Assembly (NCBI GenBank): GCA_963737625.1 | Contig: CAVTTK010000001.1 | Span: 186,001-250,000 of the forward strand | Length of the DNA: 64,000 bases | Reading direction: 5' to 3' | Origin: Bog-756 sp963737625 | Lineage (GTDB): Bacteria; Actinomycetota; Acidimicrobiia; Acidimicrobiales; RAAP-2 | Shown: in pieces, positions 59,613-64,000 of the stretch | How positions within the stretch are numbered: position 1 is the stretch's first letter | Layout of the letters: every line of letters begins with the position of its first letter | The notes under the pieces: generated by a model | Database searches by the model: none | Told to the model about the DNA's origin: nothing | The model's input: only the letters and a program-made list of their open reading frames with translations | Made by a program: the position numbers and the translations under genes

Positions 59613-59777
59613 GTGGGCCGTGCGAGTCTCGATCCCACCTTGGGATTAAAAGTAAGCGCTGGTCGATTTCAGGGCTCATCGGCCTTGATCGAAATTGCCC
59701 GTGGCCGCACTGCTGTTCTCAGCGCTGATGATGCCTCGCGTGCTTGAGCGGGAGTTGTAGTCACGTTGTAGTCACGG
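59613..59777 (+). repeat. Copy (B) of dispersed intergenic repeat
   Basis: Carries GGGCCGTGCGAGTCTCGATC, ACCTTGGGATTAAAAGT, TCGGCCTTGATCGAAATTG, and ends with GGGAGTTGTAGTCACG and TTGTAGTCACGG. The left flank of copies A and C (CTCTGAACTGG) is missing here. It is followed by a separate 17-bp direct repeat. Confidence 0.7.
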
Positions 59778-59782
59778 AGGTT

Positions 59783-59823
59783 GGTCACCGGTTCACGTCA
59801 CCATCGGGTCACCGGTTCACGTC
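59783..59823. repeat. Direct repeat GGTCACCGGTTCACGTC (two copies)
   Basis: The 17-bp unit occurs at 59783-59799 and 59807-59823, with a 7-bp spacer. It follows the dispersed repeat B and precedes the 3' end of the TetR gene. It may be a regulatory site or remnant of duplication. Confidence 0.7.
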
Positions 59824-59921
59824 TCCTGCTCTCGGAAGTCCAAATTGGGCTCCGCGAAGGAGACCAGGGTCAATCCATTGGCCATCCCCGCCAACACCCA
59901 GATTTGGGGATTGTTCATGTC

Positions 59922-60545
59922 TCAGTCGACGGGGTCACCCAATCCACGCGCAACGAAAGCGATAGCGGCTTCAACGAACTCGTCGTCGGCAACATCGGGC
60001 CGCAGATTACGCAGTTGGCCGATGCCGCGAAACAACAGTTCGACGATTCTCGCCGTATGTAGCGGCGATGCCAGGGGCTCAAGACCCACGCGCTCTCGCT
60101 CGGCCTGCAGGATTTCCGCAAGGGCCTGTGTCCCTTCGTCATCGATTTGGGTCAACTGGTCTCTCACTGCCGGGTTGCGCGCGGCGTAGAGCGAGAACTC
60201 TTGATACAAAAGGTTGAAATCGCGACCCGCCTGCACTGTCTGGTCCCGGATTAGGGTTACAAACTCAGGAATTCGGGCTTCAGGAGGTACCTCCGAGTCC
60301 GCCAGCGCTCCTCGAACGGCGTCCATCTCCTGGTCGTAGTTCGCCTTAAACAGCGCGAGGAAGAGGTCCTCTTTGTTCTTGAAGTTGGAGTAGACGGCTC
60401 CTTTGGTGAAGCCTGCGACCGCTGCAACTTCGTCGAGCGTTGCTCCGTGGAAGCCTCGCTCGGCGAAGACCTCGGCGGCAGCGGCCAATAAGTGCTCACG
60501 GGTCTGTTGGCGCCGTCGCTCGGGTGTGAGGGGCTGGAGATCCAT
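59922..60545 (-). CDS. TetR-family regulator of the DrrAB-type exporter
   Basis: A 207-residue TetR protein: HTH with REHLLAAAAEVFAERGFHGA and GFTKGAVYSNFKNKEDLFLA, then a typical ligand domain with FNLLYQEFSLYAARNP. It is divergent from the ABC genes at 60588 and separated by only 42 bp containing palindromes, so it almost certainly represses them and itself. The inducer is probably a substrate of the exporter. Confidence 0.88.
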   Translation of the reverse strand: MDLQPLTPERRRQQTREHLLAAAAEVFAERGFHGATLDEVAAVAGFTKGAVYSNFKNKEDLFLALFKANYDQEMDAVRGALADSEVPPEARIPEFVTLIRDQTVQAGRDFNLLYQEFSLYAARNPAVRDQLTQIDDEGTQALAEILQAERERVGLEPLASPLHTARIVELLFRGIGQLRNLRPDVADDEFVEAAIAFVARGLGDPVD

Positions 60546-60567
60546 AGGGGGTTGTGCTACCCTGAAG

Positions 60568-60587
60568 TATAGTAGATACTGATCAGT
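60568..60587 (+). promoter_or_regulatory. Promoter/operator between TetR and DrrA-like gene
   Basis: TATAGT (60568-60573) is a -10-like element 14 bp before the ATG. ACTGATCAGT (60578-60587) is a perfect palindrome ending right at the start codon. No Shine-Dalgarno is present, so the mRNA leader must be very short. Repressor binding here would block initiation. Confidence 0.55.
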
Positions 60588-61607
60588 ATGACTGATGCTA
60601 TTGAGTATGCCGCAGGTGCTGCTGACTACCGGTCGCCGGAAACTGCATCCTCGGCAGCTGTAAGCACTTCGGGTCTCGTCCGCCGATATGGCCAGACGGT
60701 CGCGGTGGACGGCCTTGATCTACGGGTCCGGTGCGGGGAGATTTACGGCTTCTTGGGTCCCAACGGTGCAGGCAAGTCGACGGTGGTGCGGATCCTTTGC
60801 ACGCTCCTGCGGCCAAGTGGCGGCACCGCTTCGGTGGCCGGCTATGACGTCACGAAGGAGCCTCAGGCAGTCCGAGTTCGAATCGGCGTCGCGCTCCAGG
60901 ACGCGGCCATCGACGATCGCCAGACCGGACGTGAACTGCTCTCGCTCCAGGGAAGGCTGTACGGACTGAGTGCAACGCAAACCCGGATGCGACTCGGGGA
61001 AGTACTCGACCTCGTAGACATCGGCGCTGCCATTGACCGACGGATCGGTACGTACTCGGGGGGGATGAAGAGACGTCTCGACCTGGCGGCTGCCCTAATC
61101 CACCGTCCAGAGGTGCTGTTTCTCGATGAGCCCACCACCGGGCTCGATCCCCATAGCCGATCGGCGGTCTGGTCAGAGGTGGCGAAGCTGAACCAGGAGC
61201 TCGGCATGACGATCTTCCTCACGACCCAGTACCTGGACGAGGCGGACACCTTGGCCGATCGGGTGGGAATCATTTCATCAGGCCGGCTGGTGGCCGAAGG
61301 CTCTCCGGCCGTCCTCAAGCACTCCGTTGGTCACGACGTGATCGTGGCTGATGTAGATGGGGACCGAATCGGTGCACTTGGCGCTCTGCGCTCGATCGAA
61401 GGGGTTGAGCCTGCCTGGAATGCCGACGGCACGTTGACCGTCAACACTCGGGACGGAGCGGCAGCCCTCGGCCCAGTAGCGGTGGCGCTCGCAAGCGCTG
61501 GTCTTGAGCTCAAGGGCCTTACGATGCGCGCTCCAACCTTGGACGACGTCTTCAGGGAGATGACTGGAACTCGGATCGAGGAACAGGAAGCCGAGGTCCT
61601 GTCGTGA
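60588..61607 (+). CDS. DrrA-like ABC exporter ATP-binding protein
   Basis: A 339-residue ATPase of the daunorubicin-resistance type. Walker A is GPNGAGKST, the Q-loop is VALQDAAIDD, the signature YSGGMKRRLDLAAALI, Walker B LFLDEPTTGLDPHS, and the C-terminal domain carries the DrrA-type PTLDDVFREMTG motif. It overlaps the permease gene by 4 bp (GTGA). With the divergent TetR it forms a drug- or lipid-export unit. Confidence 0.93.
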   Translation: MTDAIEYAAGAADYRSPETASSAAVSTSGLVRRYGQTVAVDGLDLRVRCGEIYGFLGPNGAGKSTVVRILCTLLRPSGGTASVAGYDVTKEPQAVRVRIGVALQDAAIDDRQTGRELLSLQGRLYGLSATQTRMRLGEVLDLVDIGAAIDRRIGTYSGGMKRRLDLAAALIHRPEVLFLDEPTTGLDPHSRSAVWSEVAKLNQELGMTIFLTTQYLDEADTLADRVGIISSGRLVAEGSPAVLKHSVGHDVIVADVDGDRIGALGALRSIEGVEPAWNADGTLTVNTRDGAAALGPVAVALASAGLELKGLTMRAPTLDDVFREMTGTRIEEQEAEVLS

Positions 61608-62398
61608 CGACGGTTCTGGCGACCGGTGTCATGGGGCGGGAGGGCGGTTTCGTTCATGACGTCCGAGCTGTGGCTGGCCGTGCCCTCCGCCAAATCCCAC
61701 GAGAGCCAGCCGCAGTCCTTCCCGCCGTCTTCGTGCCCGCCTTCTTCTATGCCGTCAACCTCGGCGCGCTCGAGAGATTGGCTGGCACCGCCGTCGACTA
61801 CAAGGCGTTCCTCCTACCCATGGCCATCGCCTTTGCGGTTACCGGGATGTCCAGGGCCCCTGCTCTCGTGTCCGACATACAGGGCGGATATTTCGACAGG
61901 CTATGCATGACCCCAATTAGGCGGTCCGCACTGCTGCTCGGCCTGATGGTGGCCGACGTTGCGGTGATAGCCGCGCTTTGTCTGCCTGTCATTGCGGTCG
62001 GCGCCATTGTTGGGGTGCGCTTTTCTACGGGGCTACTGGGCCTGTTTGTATTCGTCAGCTTCTCGGCACTCTGGGGCTTGGCGTTCACGTGCTTTCCGTA
62101 CGCCGTCGCGCTGAGGACGGGTAGTCCTGCCGCAGTGAACGCGTGCTATGTGGTCTTTTTCCCGCTGTTCTTCCTGACCGATGCGGTGGTCCCCAAGCAG
62201 CTACTCACCGGGTGGTTTTCCACGATTGCCACCTACAACCCGGTGACCTATCTGATAGGTGCGCTCCGGTCTCTCATCACATCCGGATGGCAGCTCCGCC
62301 CACTCCTGGAAGGCCTGGCGGCCGTATCAGCCCTCGCCTTGGTGGGGATGACGCTGGCGTTTGCCGCCCTTCGGGCGAGGATCCGATTGGCCGATTGA
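61604..62398 (+). CDS. DrrB-like ABC-2 permease
   Basis: A 264-residue membrane protein with six helices in the ABC-2 pattern. It opens with a cytoplasmic segment (VRAVAGRALRQIPREPAAVL) and has a DIQGGYFDRLCMTPIRRSA elbow. The conserved ABC-2 segment AFTCFPYAVALRTGSPAAVN is followed by FPLFFLTDAVVPKQLLTGWF. It is coupled to the ATPase gene by a 4-bp overlap. It probably exports a hydrophobic compound. Confidence 0.92.
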   Translation: MTTVLATGVMGREGGFVHDVRAVAGRALRQIPREPAAVLPAVFVPAFFYAVNLGALERLAGTAVDYKAFLLPMAIAFAVTGMSRAPALVSDIQGGYFDRLCMTPIRRSALLLGLMVADVAVIAALCLPVIAVGAIVGVRFSTGLLGLFVFVSFSALWGLAFTCFPYAVALRTGSPAAVNACYVVFFPLFFLTDAVVPKQLLTGWFSTIATYNPVTYLIGALRSLITSGWQLRPLLEGLAAVSALALVGMTLAFAALRARIRLAD

Positions 62399-62480
62399 AA
62401 ACGCTATCGGCCCGGGAGGCCGTGCCATCGGCGACCGTGGATCCGGAGGTCTGGACCCTCCGATTTTTAGTGAGATGGAT

Positions 62481-62732
62481 CCGGAGTTGTAGTCACGAAC
62501 GGAAGTCAAGCGAATAGCTGTTGGCCAAAACATGGCTCTGAACTGGAGCTTCAGTGGGCTTCAGTGGGCCGTGCGAGTCTCGATCTCGCCACCTTGGGAT
62601 TAAAAGTTAGAGCCCGTGCCTTTCCGGGCTTATCGGCATTGACCGAAATCGACCGTCAGCTGCACTCACAGTTTCGGCGTCGATCATCCCTCGCCTCCGA
62701 TGGTCGGGAGTTGTAGTCACGCTGTAGTCACG
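62481..62732 (+). repeat. Full copy (C) of dispersed intergenic repeat
   Basis: Carries CCGGAGTTGTAGTCACGAA, GGCTCTGAACTGG, GTGCGAGTCTCGATCTCGCC, ACCTTGGGATTAAAAGT, AGAGCCCG-xx-CGGGCT as a possible hairpin (about 62607-62628), TCGGCATTGACCGAAATCG and GGGAGTTGTAGTCACGCTG then TAGTCACG. About 250 bp, non-coding. It is between the DrrB-like gene and the mobile-mystery pair. Confidence 0.72.
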
Positions 62733-62836
62733 AGAGGGAGTACGCCAGAACCAGATTGCATGCTCTGCCCCCACGGGCAGGGACCAATTGGACCGTCCGT
62801 TCCTGCGGCTGACATCTTTGCGCTCAACTCGTTCCC

Positions 62837-62884
<48 letters not shown>

Positions 62885-62937
62885 ACTCGCGAAGCGAAAC
62901 CGCGGAAGTTTCTAAGCGGCGATGGACAACTGCGATG

Positions 62938-63534
62938 TCAGCTGACTACGAAGTGCTCGAGCGGGGCAAGATCTCCATTGTCGGCCTCCCTGAGGGCGGC
63001 AAGGTACCGCCGCCGAGTTCCCTCGTCGTCACCCCGGCCGCCAACTGCCCCCCAGGTGAACGGCGACTTTTCCAAAGCCTCCATCAGGTAGTCAGCAGCC
63101 TGACGGCCATGTCTTCCGTTGCCGTTGGGAAACGGGTGGATGGACACGAGACGGTGGTGAAACCGGACGGCGACGCTCAGCGGCTCGTCGTGCGTGGCCC
63201 AGATGTTGGCATCCGCCACAAGGTCTCGAACACAGACGGCGATCCGCGCGGGATCGATACCGATCGATGTCTCGAGCCGCCGATAGGAGCCGGCCCAAGC
63301 CCAGACATCCCCGAACATCGCGCGGTGGAGGTCGCGCAGATATTTGTCATCCAGGAGCGCCTGCAACGTCGGATGGCGCCTCCCCCGACGGGCCCTCAGG
63401 ATGTTTTCCTGTTCAGCCTCGTTCAGTTCGCTACGGGTGGTGATATAGGTCAACTTCAACCCCTCGCGGTCGTCGCCATCGAGTGGGGTGTGGCCGTCAC
63501 CGAGCGGAAGGAGTGAATCGCCAGGGGTGGTCAT
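62938..63534 (-). CDS. Mobile mystery protein B (Fic family)
   Basis: A 198-residue Fic-domain protein of the mobile-mystery B group (YITTRSELNEAEQENILRAR is typical of it). The active site HPFPNGNGRHGR is at 133-144, with Asn replacing the Asp seen in many Fic proteins. The ATG at 63534 overlaps the stop of the upstream mobile-mystery A gene (ATGA), so the two are co-translated. The pair behaves like a mobile toxin-antitoxin-like cassette. Confidence 0.87.
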   Translation of the reverse strand: MTTPGDSLLPLGDGHTPLDGDDREGLKLTYITTRSELNEAEQENILRARRGRRHPTLQALLDDKYLRDLHRAMFGDVWAWAGSYRRLETSIGIDPARIAVCVRDLVADANIWATHDEPLSVAVRFHHRLVSIHPFPNGNGRHGRQAADYLMEALEKSPFTWGAVGGRGDDEGTRRRYLAALREADNGDLAPLEHFVVS

Positions 63535-63998
63535 CGAGCGGCCGGGGCATCGGGTCGCTCCCACAAGCGGCGCTCGTCGACGAATCGCTCGGCCATCTCC
63601 TTCACCAAGGCGTCGAGTACCTCAGGCTCAGGAACCTGATCCTCAAGGGCCATGGTGTGAGTGACGGCATCGACCTCGGCCTGGGCCCGCAGACGAGCCT
63701 GGCGTTGAACCATCTCCTCCAGTGGCTCGTTTGGCACGAAGACGTAGCGAACCTGGCAGTTGAGCGCCTGGGCTGCGCGCTCCAGGGTGTCGAGGCGGAT
63801 GGAGCCGAGCTCCTCGGACCGTTCGATCTGGCTGACCCGCGACTGTGTGAGCCCCATGCGTTGGCCGAGCTCGGCCGTGGTCATGCCCAAGGCTTCTCTT
63901 ATGGCCCGGATCCAGCCGCGAGGCGGCCTCTGACCCAGGTCGAGGCCAACAAGTCGCTGGTCCAGACGTCTTCTCGCTGTACGACGGGGGCTCTTCAT
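63531..63998 (-). CDS. Mobile mystery protein A (HTH antitoxin-like)
   Basis: A 155-residue DNA-binding protein. The HTH_3/XRE-like helix-turn-helix is AIREALGMTTAELGQRMGLT followed by QSRVSQIERSEELGS. The family's N-terminus RLDQRLVGL and PRGWIRAIREALGM are recognisable. It is the regulator or antitoxin of the Fic-type partner downstream. The start codon is two bases from the end of the window, so the promoter is not visible. Confidence 0.88.
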   Translation of the reverse strand: MKSPRRTARRRLDQRLVGLDLGQRPPRGWIRAIREALGMTTAELGQRMGLTQSRVSQIERSEELGSIRLDTLERAAQALNCQVRYVFVPNEPLEEMVQRQARLRAQAEVDAVTHTMALEDQVPEPEVLDALVKEMAERFVDERRLWERPDAPAAR

Positions 63999-64000
63999 CC

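Noticed and set aside
57951..62732. tRNA genes suggested by GTGCGAGTCTCG..CCACC
   Set aside because: Only a T-arm-like end is present; no acceptor, D-arm or anticodon stem can be folded upstream.

Overview
The window reads as a chromosomal segment of a high-GC actinobacterium. Dense overlapping operons, frequent GTG starts, a mycothiol-type DinB/maleylpyruvate isomerase-family enzyme, a DosR/DevR-type regulator and several TetR regulators support this. An Acidimicrobiia-like or Mycobacteriales-related soil or water organism would fit, but no rRNA or tRNA is present to settle it. The left edge cuts a GGDEF-EAL gene; the right edge lies just beyond the start of a mobile-mystery-A regulator. Regions: (1) 1.9-27.6 kb is a catabolic island for a steroid-, terpenoid- or alkyl-aromatic-like substrate entering CoA-dependent degradation. 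It holds a DUF35 protein with two SCP2-type thiolases (order as in the M. tuberculosis Rv3521-Rv3523 steroid genes), two related P450s, a Rieske oxygenase alpha subunit, a Baeyer-Villiger-type monooxygenase, cyclase and amidohydrolase hydrolases, four SDRs, an acyl-CoA dehydrogenase, a fused E1 alpha-beta dehydrogenase, an acyl-CoA ligase and TetR regulators. Three of its divergent promoter regions share an ACCGGTCGGTACA-type palindromic operator. (2) 27.7-31.1 kb is a SipW signal peptidase with two TasA/camelysin-like secreted proteins, next to a diguanylate cyclase. (3) 31.2-33.4 kb holds an ODP-type MBL protein, a mycothiol-family enzyme and a TetR. (4) 33.5-37.5 kb is a copper-handling set: an unknown His-rich membrane protein, a CopC-CopD (YcnJ-like) fusion and a YcnI-like DUF1775 protein. 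(5) 37.6-53.4 kb looks like a DosR (dormancy) regulon island. It has a DevR/DosR-like regulator, a divergent single-GAF DevS-like kinase, two tandem universal stress proteins, a PPOX-fold protein, a ferritin-like protein, ABC transporters, ALDH-DUF779-ADH and a flavodoxin. Seven G(G/T)GACYTTNGRCCCTA-like boxes lie upstream of these genes, each in the orientation of its gene. This is the strongest system-level observation. (6) 53.9-64 kb is accessory DNA: TetR/SnoaL, a broken AbrB-PIN toxin-antitoxin pair, a VapC remnant, a class II Fic gene with a 10-bp inverted-repeat operator, a TetR plus DrrAB-type exporter, and a mobile-mystery A/B pair. It also carries at least five or six copies of an unnamed dispersed intergenic repeat, all in the same orientation, and a CCAG microsatellite. 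Functional names come from motif and family recognition by eye; no database search was run.
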